Source of the DNA: Ciona savignyi
Taxonomy: Eukaryota > Chordata > Ascidiacea > Phlebobranchia > Cionidae
Length of the DNA stretch: 64,000 nucleotides
Assembly (NCBI GenBank): GCA_000149265.1
Contig: CH003412.1
Span: 2,922,661 to 2,986,660, forward strand
Direction of reading: 5' to 3'
The notes beneath the pieces are model-generated. The model did not search any database and was not told the origin of the DNA. It saw only the letters and a list, made by a program, of their open reading frames with translations. Positions 1-11,284 of the stretch are shown piece by piece. The stretch's first letter is position 1, and every line of letters begins with the position of its first letter. The position numbers were made by a program, and so were the translations under genes.

Positions 1-320
1 GGGTAAAGTGGATTCTTTGTTTTACTATAGACTGCTCATTAATAAATAAATTTATAACAACCAAGTTCCATTTCAAGCGGCTTTACTGTTTAACTTTCAA
101 AAACCGACAAAGTTAATTTCAAGGACACACTTTTTATATATTTATACCCGTAATACGGGTAATATTTTGACCGATATAAATTTCACGATATATCAATACG
201 ACTGGACTGCCCAATTAGCAAAAGTGGTTGTGCTTTAATAGAATTTCGGATAAAACTGCTGTGGTTGAAGAAATATACATTTCGAAGAACAAGAAGGTAG
301 TCATAAAATAAAAACGTTAC

Positions 321-1826
321 CCCCATTGCGGAATTATTTGTTTGAAACACGACGTCATCTTGATAGAACAATACAACTGATCGCATGGTTTCGTTCCCAG
401 CGCTCCCTAGTGGCCATGCTTTGTGCAAGACACTAGGTGGTATCAAGATCTCATGGGACTTGAAATGGGAACTGGAGTTGGGTGACATGTAACCAGACTT
501 TATGCGGAACCCATTTGTCAAGTTGTTGGAGAGGTCAATGACCTAAAGGTATTTTGGTTATTGAATAAATAAAAATATATAAGATATTTATTTCTGTAAA
601 CAGAAAAAACACAGTTACAATGACACTGTGTGTACAATCATGTGACCAAATGGTTATCGCGACCGATACATATATAATAACCTATACAACAACGGTCCAT
701 TATGGTTTCGAAACTTGTCTCCGTAAAAAACACAAAACAATGACACTGTATTGTCTACTTTGGTGCAATTTTTTAATCAAGTTGGAAGCTTTTAATATCA
801 ACGTTCATATACCTGAATTGTGAATTCCTCTGTTCGAACTTCAATTTCTTTTTGAGTTTCGTTGAACTTTACAGATTTCGCGAAATCCTTTGCACTTTCT
901 TCAATACTTCGACGCAATTCACGTAGCGCCTCACTTGGTTTCGATGAGCTATTTTTGAACGGACCAATCGCATGTTCGCTGAGGAACGACATGACATCTC
1001 GAAAATCATCTTGCTGTAAAATAATTTCGGTTTTTTCTTTACGAAAAAAATCCTTATTTTTTTAGTCGCTTTCTTGAAAGATAGTTTAGACATTAATCAA
1101 AATAATTTAGAAAAAAAATGGAATTTTTTTTTAACCCGTCTTAGGCTCGTAATGATACGATGTATATAAAACGGACGCGGTAATCATTCGTCCACTCAAC
1201 TGTTTAAGGCTTACTTTATAAGCTCACCGAGAAAGAACCCTGAGTCGCAACGCTTCTTGCGTTGTTGATATACCGCAGAGTTGAGCTTAGTGTATCTGTG
1301 TCGGGTGGTGTATTGGTTTCAGTTGGAGCATTGGTTATAAATCGTGTATTGGTTTTAGTTGGTGTATTGGTTCTAGACGGTGTATTAGTTCCAGTTGGTG
1401 TATTGGTTCGAATTGGTGTATTGGTTGCAGTAGGTGTATTGGTTCCAGTTGGAGCATTGGTTCCAATTGGTGTATTGGCTCTAGTAGGTGTATTGGTTCG
1501 AATTGGTGTATTGGTTGCAGTAGGTGTATTGGTTCGAATTGGTGTATTGGTTGCAGTAGGTGTATTGGTTCCAGTTGGTGCATTGGTTCCAATTGGTGCA
1601 TTGGCTCTAGTAGGTGTATTGGTTCGAATTGGTGTATTGGTTGCAGTGGGTGTATTGGTTCGAATTGGTGTATTGGTTGCAGTTGGTGTATTGGTTTTAG
1701 ATGGTTTATTGGCTTTGGTTGGTGTATTGTTTCTAGATGGTGTATTGGTTCCAGTAGGTGTATTGGTGCTGAGTGGTGCAATGGTTTCAGGCGGCGCAGG
1801 GCAATCGAACTGATTTCCCCCATTAC
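321..1826 (-). CDS. Adhesion GPCR, partial: Thr/Pro-rich stalk and GAIN domain exons
   Basis: Three exons join in frame on the minus strand: 1826-1228 (phase-1 acceptor after TTTTTTACAG, donor GTGAGC), 1013-813 (phase 0) and 542-321 (phase 0, donor GTAACG). The first encodes a short Cys-containing leader (NQFDCPAPPE), then about 160 residues of a hexapeptide repeat of type TNTPTA/TNTPIR, predicted to be a mucin-like O-glycosylated stalk. The second reads like the helical part of a GAIN domain (LRRSIEESAKDFAK). The third has its beta-rich part (EILIPPSVL, then RSVVLFYQDDVVFQ), a pattern typical of adhesion GPCRs. The GPS cleavage site and 7TM region should lie left of position 1, and the 5' exons right of 1826 were not identified. 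Family assignment is by motif pattern; the exact subtype is unknown. The exon joins are inferred from phases and splice sites. Confidence 0.68.
1304..1790. repeat. 18-bp coding minisatellite
   Basis: About 27 tandem copies of an 18-bp unit, GGTGTATTGGTTCCAGTT on the plus strand with variants at the third-codon-like and the two variable positions. The unit is a multiple of three, so all frames stay open. On the minus strand it encodes the TNTPxx repeat of the receptor stalk above, bounded by unique sequence with splice signals on both sides. Higher-order blocks are visible: alternating TTCGAATT and TTGCAGTA units recur in pairs. Confidence 0.9.
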
Positions 1827-3938
1827 CTGTAAAAAATGGGACGATTAGTTTACGGTCAGATCTTTTATAATGTTTATTTTTTAATTTGTTAAGAATATTT
1901 TCATTTCCACAATGAAAACACGCAACGAAACCTTATAAAATATAGTAAAATAGAAAAAAAGACTGTTGCCATAAATTTCTTGTCATGTCCTCCATTTTGG
2001 CTAAAACATCCTTCTATATATATTCACGCAGTATAGGATACGAATACTCGCACGTTACCATCGAGGAGACATTCATTAAACGTCGAAATTCATCACAACA
2101 CCACTTGCCCACAATCGTGTTGTGATATATTGAAGTATCTTAAGTAAAGTGAAGAGATTTGTTTAACCTTTTCCTTGTAAGTAGTATACAATGAATGGCA
2201 CATAAAACAACAACGTAAAAGTTTTGAAGCATTAATCCTATCTAAATTTTTTTAAATAGTAATTTTAAAGTGGGTTAAATTTGTATAGGCTAATAAATTG
2301 TTTTAACTGAATAACCTGTGTTTATGTATACAGGCGTGGGTTTTATAGGCTACATAAATGGTAGTTTAACTGCACCGTGCGAATTTGCTTGTTTCAGACT
2401 TCCATCACGTATCGTACCAATAAGCATGTAAATGAGTATAAGAAACGATAAATTCATAGATATCATTTGCAAATTTAATTTCTTTAACTGGTTTCACTCT
2501 GTTTTTGTAATAAAGAAAAAATATTAAAAAAAAAACAGAAAGCAAATCGTATAAGAACGGTAAAAGCATAAGAAAAGTTATCAGCCACAATAGCATTCAC
2601 GAAGAAGCCATACTTTTTTTCTTCAAATTTAGTTCGAATTAACCACTTTTTATAAATATATCGGTAAAATTATCTTAAAGAAATCGTCATAATTTTTAAA
2701 CCTTTTAATTCCTTTTAGTCTTTTTATCATCCGATAGATTAGTCTAGGGGTCAGCTTCGCCAGAGGATTAATGAGTCCTACCAAATTAAGGGAAAGTGTC
2801 TATCTTACACAACACACTGCAAAGCTCCAGTAACCCGACGGTGGGTGCAAGGTGATCTGACGATTGCCCGTGTGTTAACCCTCTTGGTTTTCCCATCCAC
2901 GGGAATAAACATGAATATCCTGTCTTATCTCAACTTTTTAGTAAAAGAAACATATGATGCTTTTTAACTTATTTTTTGTTTTATAGATCCGATCAAAATA
3001 CAAAACTACCTACATCACAGAGACCATATTGACATGACTACTCATCTATAGTCTATAACTATATCCTCTATAGCTATTAATTCGAGAAGACAACTTGTAC
3101 TGGCAACTGTTCAAGTTCTGATTCTGTATATAAAAATCAACAGCCTTTAGCAAAGTTAGTCAATAAACACCTTACAGTGAAGTTGTACTTTTACGCGCTA
3201 TTAATAATGCTGAGGTTAGAAGGAAAACAAAAGGAAGTTTGGCTTAATGCATCACGTGGGCGAAAAAGTTTGACGTCATTCATATAAAAGTCGTACGTCA
3301 TTTATACTCCGTAAAACAATAAGCATTATACTTCTAGAGTGCAACAATATGCAATATGGCTTAATAATACCAGTTAAAGTTGTTACGGCTTAAGTGGATA
3401 TGAAACTATATCGCCCGCTTAGTTTAGTTCCAAAACAATATGGCTTCTGGCAGTTTTGCATATTAAACTGCATTAAAAATCTTAGTAAATAAAAACCTGC
3501 CCGTGGGACGGAAAGTGCAGTACACTTACTCAACCACTTGTAACTAAAAGCTAACCAATGTGAAAATAAAACAATTCTTGTTTAGCGTTATTTTCGCATT
3601 TTTTTCTTTGATTTAAATGTTTCATCGGAAGCTGTAAAGACTGGTACTTTTTTAATTTAGTGAAACAGAATTGTAATATTGGCCGGGCTTAAACACAGGA
3701 TTGTATATATATGTAAATTAAGAAAAGCAATCGAGTAAACCACAGAAGGTAACATGAGGTGTTTAACCCTAGAGGTAGAGGTTAAAAAACTCGGGGGTTA
3801 AACCTTGGACAATCAACTGACATGGATGTCCGCAAAATCCGGGAAAGGATAGTAATTTATCGGCTCTAATTACTGTTTCAATAGCACGAACCAAGTGACA
3901 TAGCCCTCCTAAGATTGAAGTAGAAACACACTTTAGAT
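1827..3938. other. Intron or intergenic stretch, no supported gene
   Basis: Between the stalk exon and the first hAT element I see no exon that I can defend. It holds one SINE 3' part (about 2757-2925) and otherwise unique AT-rich DNA. Upstream exons of the receptor, including its signal peptide, may lie here but could not be identified. Confidence 0.5.
2757..2925 (+). mobile_element. tRNA-headed SINE, 3' part
   Basis: It matches the body and tail of the SINE at 24391-24688: the block GGTGATCTGACGATTGCCCG, then TTGGTTTTCCCAT, then ACATGAATATCCT and a TATCC-like tail. The tRNA-like head is missing or decayed. Confidence 0.7.
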
Positions 3939-4427
3939 CAGGGACGTGCAACTGTTTAGCGCAATGGGCCACAACGTACAAGTATAGAGATACCGGGGGC
4001 CATACCATCAAACAACTTATATTTTGTATGGCGGCTTTCCTTTTTCGGCAATTGCTTCAGCTATCTTTATGCTCAGTTTTGTAACTAACTTGGTAGACAT
4101 TCGTTCGAACTTGGTTAAGCTTTTTTGTATAATAACATGCTCCAATAAAGTAAGATCACGTAATACTGTACCACTGCCGGAACAAGGCAATTTTTCAACA
4201 ATGCACATTATTTTGTAACAATGGGAAGTCGTCACAGTAATGTTAACATAAATTTAATCGGAGTGTGAAGTAGTCTTATACTGTCTTTAAAAATGGCAAT
4301 GATGCCGTTACAATTTAGAAAACGTTTTTAAACTATTAGGCTACGAAGTATGAAGTCTGCAGCGGGCCACATAAATAGGTACCGCGGGCCGTGCTGTGGC
4401 CCGCGGGCCGTATGTTGCACCCCTCTG
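3939..4427. mobile_element. hAT-type element with transposase remnant
   Basis: Flanked by perfect 8-bp target duplications CTTTAGAT (3931-3938 and 4428-4435). The left end reads CAGGGACGTGCAAC and the right end GTTGCACCCCTCTG. CCGCGGGCC-rich subterminal sequence lies near the right end. On the minus strand around 4020-4120, a fragment with KIAEAIAEKGKPPYK resembles the early part of hAT transposases; it is too short and broken to be functional. Confidence 0.82.
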
Positions 4428-4602
4428 CTTTAGATCATTCGTGCTATAGCGCGAATATTAAAAAACAAACATGTATAGTGTATACGATCTTTAAATTCCC
4501 CAAATTTGGTAGGCATTCTTTATTATTTTTTCATATAGGGTTTACATTTTCTTTTAAAATTAGTAGACTCGATTTATGGGCGCACACACACTCTTCCGTG
4601 CT

Positions 4603-4608
4603 TTTATT
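4603..4608 (-). terminator. Polyadenylation signal AATAAA for PIPOX copy A
   Basis: TTTATT on the plus strand reads AATAAA on the minus strand, about 23 bases after the TAA stop at 4631-4633. It is the nearest canonical signal. Confidence 0.5.
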
Positions 4609-4630
4609 TTCCACACTTTAACACGGGGGT

Positions 4631-7600
4631 TTATAATTTGGAAAACCGATTAAGAACAAAATGCTGTGTATTGTAACTGGAAGTGACGCCATCAACCATC
4701 TCGTATAAAATCTTTCCAACAACTGGAGCGGTTTTGAACCCGTGTCCTATGACAAAAATGTCATGCTATTAGTAGCGAACGTTTAACAGTAACATCTATT
4801 TTGGGGTTTCAACAACACCGTTGCCAAGTTAATAATTGAAAACTAACATACCTGACATCCCGGCACCGATAATTATGTTCTTGTATTTGGGGTGGCGATC
4901 CAGGACGTAATCCCCATCTGGTGTGTTCTGTGCAAGAATAGAAGTTTTCACCATTTTTAAAAGTAAGAAGATGGTCCCAATAAATATATATAATGCTGAG
5001 AAAGTGTAGTCTGGGCAAGTATGGCTTCATTAATAAGGCTTGTAGAAGGTTATTGGCCAAAATCAACGAATTGTCTCTGTTTGGTCCTACAAAACTTTCG
5101 CGCAATTTTCCAAATTTCAATATATTGAAGTGAAGTAATCTATTCACCATACGCAACAAAATGTTACAGAAGTGTCTTTTGGCTATCGGTGTTTTAATAT
5201 ATTCCAGTTGCAGTGTTACTATGGCGCATTACGCTTCCATTGAGCTTTTTTCCAAGTAATACATTCTTCTGATACCACCATATGGGCGAAAACTTACAGT
5301 TAATAGACAGGTATCCATGACGAGCAATTGAGGTTCCAACATAGGAAGATGTTTCTTCACAAACTCCGTGATCTCGGCGTCATTTGTAAGGTTTTCCTGG
5401 TCTCTAAATGTCGAATCTACTTCGTCTGGGTCGCACAACTCGTGATGGTGGTAGCAAAACTGTACGGATAATGTTTCGTCTCTTGTATTTTACAATACAG
5501 TAACGAAATAGTGATATTATATTTCCATCATCATTCCTAAACGAAACACACCACTTGTTCACAGAGAAGTTCGAACAGTTGCATTGGGTTGTATACAATA
5601 AAGACATTGCTTTAAGTATATTCAACGGGTTAATCCATTGTGTTGAAGTAAAGTCTCAAAATGTCCCTACCTAAGATATACGGAAGAGAAAACTGTTTTC
5701 GATGTCGTATCCTGTATATGATGACGGTCCAATAACGAGTGACATCTGAAACCCTATATGTCCCCAGGTAACCAACTACCGGTAAAAATAAGTATTCATC
5801 TGTTATAACCAAATCAAAAATACTAACCTTGAAAAGGTCAGGATGAGCACTGCAAGGCAAACCGTACATGCCCACACCAAAGTAATTACTAAGGCTTGGG
5901 AAATTGGCAATTGTATAAATTCTAGGATTCAGCTTTTTCCAATACGTAACACGCACTTTGCTTACCTGAAAAGTAAAATTATATCTAATGTAAAATGTTT
6001 ATATGATGTATTACACAAGTTACATTCTGGCAACATTTTGTGTTATTAATATATGTTAAAAATGTTTCGTTAAATTTAGTTTGTTTAAAATCAAAAGTAC
6101 TTTAATTAAAAACTCTGTAAATAAAGTTACCTCTAAGGGCAATTGTAATTCTAACGGCTTTAAAAGTTTATTAGTCCATGGCCCACAACATATTACAATT
6201 GATTTTGCTGCGTGTTTCATCTTGGATGTTTGGATATGAACCCTATTATCGTCGATGTGTTCGATATTTTGAACACTTTCGTTGTCATGCAACTTTCCAC
6301 CAACCTTGATGAACTCTTTCTAGATGGTTAAAAAGGACTAAATCGTCACAGTTGTATAAGTTAAAATACGATAGTTATATACTTTATATAAAGGATATCC
6401 TTCTGGGTGGGGAAAGACAAGGCTGTTGTCACCGGTAAGTTGTGTATGATTAGGATTTATAGTGTTTATTTTCAATTTGTTAATGCACTTACTGACTAAT
6501 GCAAATGATTCGTCCATACTCCATGGGGTTCAGTCGACGTCAGCAAAGTGCCTTGCAGAATGACACAACCGACTAGCTAGCGGCTGTTTTCGACGCAACA
6601 ACCTTTCGGTTGAGAGCGCACAGCATTACAAATGTGGCAGAGAACGCATACCTGGATTGCGTCGAGACATTTATCGGCATCAAGGACCCCTCCTGTTGGT
6701 TCATAGATTGCCTGAAATAAGAAGCTATAATGTTAGAAAAGTCCTTTAAAAACTAGTTACGATTATACTTGCCCGCAATCAACACACGGCCTGTACAATA
6801 TTTTCGTGTTAAACGGGAACATAAAAGTTTTCTAAACCTTTAGTAGTTTATGCAAATCCGAAAGTAAAGAGGTCTTTTTATATGACACTTGCTCTTTGTC
6901 TAAGTTAACCTAACAGAACTTTGGTTTATTTTTTGCACGACCCACCTCGTAAGCATCGTCTAATTGTAATCCAGGGAATCTTTGGTTTATCTCACTTCCG
7001 GTCATATACGAATGCTCGATTCCGAATTTTTTGCAAGTCGCTCTAATATGCGGTATTTGTTCGGTATTCTTTTTAGAGATAGCAAGATGTCCATTAATTC
7101 TGAAGAGAAAATATAAATTAGTTCAGTTAAAAATTAGGTAGAATTCAGTGCATGGGGTGTAGCACAAGACTATAAGTAAGTGACAAAACGAAAATGAACG
7201 GCTTTCATAAGATACAATGAATGGGGAAAAGCGGAGGGAAATTTTATTTCACGGACAATCGTCAGATTACTTTGTCTCCAACCTATTTCACCTCATTGTA
7301 TATTTAAGGACTTCTACTAAGGTTAACTTAATAGTCCAATGGGTTAGGGCGGAGTCAGTCAAGTGCTAAATACAGCCTACCAGCTAGCACCAAGTTTGTA
7401 TCCTACAACTTAGCCGGAAACTTTCGCGATATTCGAAGGTCTTTTGTCAAGATGGCCACTTTATGTTTTATACTGTACAGCGGGTATAAATTGTTCTGCG
7501 GTATTTAATATAATGTTTTATTAACTTACTTCAGTAATTCAACCCCCGACGATTTCTGCAAATTCTCCCAAAACGCATAAGCTTCGGGCATCATAGCGGC

Positions 7601-8196
7601 ATGGTGTCCATGCTTGTATAACTTCCTAATTATTCTCGATGGCCCGTGTGAACTTCCATGAGTGTGAGGGAGTGGGTACTGGGGAATGAACATACGTATT
7701 AAATTATATCGGATGTGTTTACGTACTAAGCCGTACCGGACGTGCCATGTCGAATAGCTCAATTGCTGCGACGGCTTGCAGGCGGTCTACGTTTCTTTGT
7801 TTATACGCTCTAGCTAGAGTAGACCTATAACGCAAGAGCTAGTCCTACATTTACATAGCTTATTGCCTCGTCGTTATCAAATTTGTGTAATGCAATAACG
7901 AGTTGCTTGTCTAATTCTGGCTAGTTCTTTCTAGCTTTATTATGGGATATTATGCGATAATTACTCCTGTCTTGATTTAAATTTAGCTTTTCTTTAAACT
8001 AACATTAAAAACAGTTACTCAAAAAGCAAATAGGAAACATGTACTATGAAAGACTACTCGGGTTACAAATGTGATTAATATAATGTGAATTTTTTACCTT
8101 TTCTATTAGCAGAGTATTTTTCCCATTTTTAGCTAAATGAAGAGCTGTCCATGATCCAATAACCCCAGCACCGATTACTATTACATCATAACCCAT
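4631..8196 (-). CDS. PIPOX: Peroxisomal sarcosine/pipecolate oxidase, copy A
   Basis: Nine exons: 8196-8098, 7678-7530, 7099-6946, 6711-6652, 6319-6131, 5965-5828, 5459-5298, 4927-4852, 4746-4631. All junctions are GT-AG with matching phases, giving 380 residues (human PIPOX is 390). The start gives an N-terminal FAD-binding motif, [10 protein letters not shown] (residues 5-14). Then come [11 protein letters not shown], with the two arginines that face the flavin and substrate carboxylate in this family, [12 protein letters not shown], and MDTCLLT with the cysteine (about 314) expected to hold FAD covalently. Near the C-terminus GHGFK (343-347) keeps the family's His and substrate-binding Lys. 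PIPOX enzymes oxidise sarcosine, pipecolate or proline with release of peroxide. An SKL-like ending is present (last three residues SKL), fitting peroxisomal import. The tandem paralogue lies upstream on the same strand. Confidence 0.93.
6410..6636 (-). mobile_element. Decayed SINE beside the exon 4 donor of PIPOX copy A
   Basis: Minus-strand match to the SINE head (CAACCGAAAGGTTG, then GCTAGCTAGTCGG, then the GGCAC-like block) ending about 15 bases from the exon 4 splice donor at 6651. The same decayed element is at about 12775-12950 in copy B. Confidence 0.6.
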
Positions 8197-8678
8197 ACTA
8201 TCTCCTTTAAGTTTGAAAACAATTGAGTAAATAGAAGGCTGTGCGGGTAGTTGGCAGGAGAAAAAGGCGAATAGTAAACAAGTTACACATTTTTACTTTC
8301 TCTCGTTCATCAGCCATATCGTTACCAGCACATACATGAATAAACTAGTATATCCTTTTAACGATTGACACATGTGTTCTTAACATATCAGTTACATAAG
8401 GACACCGACTACAAGTGTCTTTAGTGTTAGAATCTTCGAAAACCACTTTACTCCAGGAAATCCCCCAAAATAAAATATGCTTAAGCAATTATGAATAGAC
8501 TCGTATCAAGACTACTAAACAGCTGAGAACTTAGGTCCAAAATATAAAGACAGAGAATCTGAATCTTATTTACGGTCCATATAAAACGTAAGGAAACCAA
8601 TCAAGTTGAATCATCTAGAAGGGTTTGCTAATATGGCTTGGATGTGCAATGGCTAAATTCAAGTGAATTGAGCTAGGG
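8197..8678. other. Upstream region of PIPOX copy A, duplicated
   Basis: The first roughly 250 bases upstream of the ATG resemble 14876-15010 upstream of copy B (shared AAAAAGGCGA, GTAAACAAGT), so the promoter was copied with the gene. I see no TATA box that decides a start site. Confidence 0.5.
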
Positions 8679-9397
8679 CAGTGATGGCGAACCTATGGCA
8701 CCAAAGTTGGCACGCGAGATCATAAATACTGGCATGCCACGCATTCCAAAAAAAACGGCGCAAAACGTTTTTTATTACAAACTTACGGCCAACTTTAAAC
8801 CTATCTTTATTCAAAACCAGCTTCGATTAAAGCCCTTGTGGAATTATATGATATACAGTTATTATCTAACTCGTTTTATTAAATATTTCCACGGTGCCAA
8901 GTGGAAAGAAGTTAGTTACGTATCCAAAGATGCCAAGTGAAAAGAAGTTAGTTACGTATGAGTGGTTGTCATGGAAAAGTCCGGAGTAATATCAGCCGAA
9001 AGGTTATTTTCTTCATTTCACTTAATGCATTTTAAGTGTTGCTTAGTTATATAAATTAAATCGTATAATTTTGCATTAGCCTACATTTTATATTTAGTTG
9101 GATTGCAGGTAGTTAAGATCGCTTAGGTCTACATAACATTACTCAGCAATTGTATCATGAGGGAAGACCGAATTTTGCCTGGAGGTGCCTGGAACAAAGC
9201 GATAGTAGGCCTATAGTCGTGCGTTGGCTACGCGTGATCTATTTACCACAAGTTTTGGCCGCGGTAGTTTGTGTCTAATCTAAACGTTTTTGTTTATTGA
9301 AAACTGATGTTTATGAAACGGCTGGCACGCCGGGACAGACAAATTCATTTCAGGCTGCAAATGTGGCACGCGGCCTCGAAAAGGTTGGCCATCACTG
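8679..9397. mobile_element. hAT-type non-autonomous element
   Basis: Perfect 8-bp target duplications AGCTAGGG at 8671-8678 and 9398-9405. Ends are CAGTGATGGCGAACC and GGTTGGCCATCACTG. Internal pieces include TGGCACGCGAG and a repeated AAAGAAGTTAGTTACGTA at about 8905 and 8940. No intact transposase frame. Confidence 0.9.
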
Positions 9398-9956
9398 AGC
9401 TAGGGGGTTTCCCCTTTATACCCAAGAATATAAGTACGACGGCATTTTGGAAATGTTCGGCACCGGTTATTTTTATAATAGTGGTCATTTCGAAACTGGT
9501 GAGGATTATTCCTTTTATATTGTAAGGAAAGTTGAAGCTGAATAAAATAAACGTAGAAACGTAGAAACGGACTTTACATACCGCAAGTTAACAAACACGG
9601 GAAATGCGTTTAAGTATAAAAATAGAAGGATTATTACAAAAACATTGAAAAACACCGTGTTAAAAATCTTCGAAACCCGCAATAAGGAAAGAATAGGGCT
9701 GTATTTTTTAATTTAGCCCATTAAATGGAAAAACCAAGGTGTTAAAACACGGGCAATCGCCAAATCACGTCGTGCCCACCGTCGGGTTACCGGAGCTATT
9801 GCAGTGTGTTATGTATAATTTACACGTTAATGCAATTATTGAGTTCAATAATCCGCTGGGTAGGCAATGTCCTTTAATTGCCTTGATGCCCAAGGACACA
9901 ATTTAACCGACTAGCTATCGACTAGTTTCGTTCGGCTGAAAAGGTACGCACTAACC

Positions 9957-10672
9957 CAGGGGTGGGCAACATACGGCCCGCGTGCCGGGTCCAGTCCGTG
10001 AAGAGATTTTGACCGGCCCCCAGACTATCTAACAATAACCTGTAATGTGGCCCAGGTCCGGCCCGCTGTATGTATCCAACCACACTCTGTAATGTGGTGC
10101 GACGCATCATTCCTAAAAGTTTCCTATATCGCTCTACTCATACCGCACTGTTATTGCGAGCTGGTGAAATAAACAATCGCCTTAGTAAACAAACAATTGT
10201 GTTACAATATAAGGTCAAAGCATAGAGCGTTGTAAACACTCCCCACTACTGAGTACTGTTAACAACGTGAATGTTAGTGTTAGTGTTTCTTTTGCTGTTA
10301 CCAGTAATATTTAACTTCTAAATATAAATGGATTTTATAAATTATTAAGGATTATTATTAACCATGGAATATCCTAAGAAACGTAAAGTTGACAGAGAGT
10401 GTTGAGCATTTAACAAAGATTGGATACCGAAGTATATTTTTTTACAAAGGTTGGCAACAAAGCAATATGTTTACTGTGTGGTCAGAGTTTTGCGGGTTTA
10501 AAAGAGTACAACATTAGTCGTTATTATTTGACGAAACATGAAAACTATGGCAATAATTTAGTGAATAAATATGTAATTAAGATATTGAACACTATTCCTG
10601 TAATAATCCGGCCCACAAGGGACTTCATTTTCCCATATCTGGCCCTCCGACCAGAGAAGTTACCCACCCCTG
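9957..10672. mobile_element. hAT element nested in a SINE
   Basis: Perfect 8-bp target duplications CACTAACC (9949-9956 and 10673-10680). Terminal repeats are CAGGGGTGGGCAAC and GTTACCCACCCCTG. It carries the N-terminal start of a hAT transposase (next entry), so it is an internally deleted derivative of an autonomous element. Confidence 0.92.
10364..10590 (+). pseudogene. hAT transposase N-terminus with BED-like zinc finger, broken
   Basis: From ATG at 10364 it reads MEYPKKRKVDREC, then an in-frame TGA, then AFNKDWIPKY. A one-frame shift then brings in YFFTKVGNKAICLLCGQS and KEYNISRYYLTKH. The basic KKRKVD stretch followed by Cys-x2-Cys and His is the start seen in hAT transposases of the ZBED/GTF2IRD2-related group. 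One stop and one frameshift make it a pseudogene. Confidence 0.7.
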
Positions 10673-10702
10673 CACTAACCCATCAGGCTAATCAATCGGC
10701 CT

Positions 10703-11284
10703 AATAATTCAAATAATTCAATTTTCATTTTTTTCTATTATTTTAGTATATACCAACGCAAATACTTTTTTCAGAAAACATGTCAATATTAAGATCGGAT
10801 TTGTAACTCGCGAACCCATTAGTTTCTGCTTGTAGAAACAAACGTTATACGCCTTAAAAAAGATATATACCAAGGGTGATGAGGTAGCCAGGGAAACCGA
10901 TCATTTGTGCATGCAGAAAAATAAGAGGTTTATAAATAGTGATGGTTCACACGTGGTTGACATCGCTTGTACCAATACTTGGAAACTGACTGTTTAATAT
11001 CAATTAAAGCCCAATCAGGGGGTTCTTAGTAATCGAAAACACATTTGTTACGTTAAGTTTTAACCTGATATCTTTTTAGAGTCTTGTTTTACACGACGTT
11101 TTTCTCCGGTATTTTTACGATTTTATAAATTTATTTTTTTCCAAAAAATGCTATTCTTTCCATATTGGCTATACATTTAACTTTTAAAATTAGTGGATTG
11201 GATGTGTGGACGCTCTCCGGCAAATTAATAAACGAAGTTTTCAGTACATATTTTATCAGTGGTTTCAGTTTTCAATAATTGGGT
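10703..11284. other. Between the PIPOX copies, no gene seen
   Basis: AT-rich. From about 11100 it resembles 4490-4630 downstream of copy A (shared TTTTAAAATTAGT), which marks the left edge of the duplicated unit. An AATAAA (minus strand, 11135-11130) about 150 bases after the copy B stop is a possible poly(A) signal. Confidence 0.5.

Larger units (their letters stand above)
9722..10702 (-). mobile_element. tRNA-headed SINE split by a hAT element
   Basis: SINE parts at about 9722-9956 and 10673-10702 on the minus strand: GAAAAACCAAGG, CGGGCAATCG, ACCGACTAGCTA and the tRNA-like head. The 9957-10672 hAT element interrupts it inside the head; CACTAACC is repeated on both sides as the target duplication. 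Confidence 0.78.

Noticed and set aside
1262-1813. Plus-strand 183-residue frame of VLVPVG repeats and minus-strand HQLEPI frame
   Set aside because: Both are alternative readings of the 18-bp array. The TNTP frame on the minus strand has matching splice sites, phases and unique flanks; these do not.
2405-2596. Short minus-strand frame starting with a hydrophobic, signal-like stretch
   Set aside because: No good donor in the right place and no link to the receptor exons; AT-rich DNA often encodes Leu/Phe runs.
4017-4235. Open frame as an independent gene
   Set aside because: It lies wholly inside the hAT element and is better explained as a transposase fragment.
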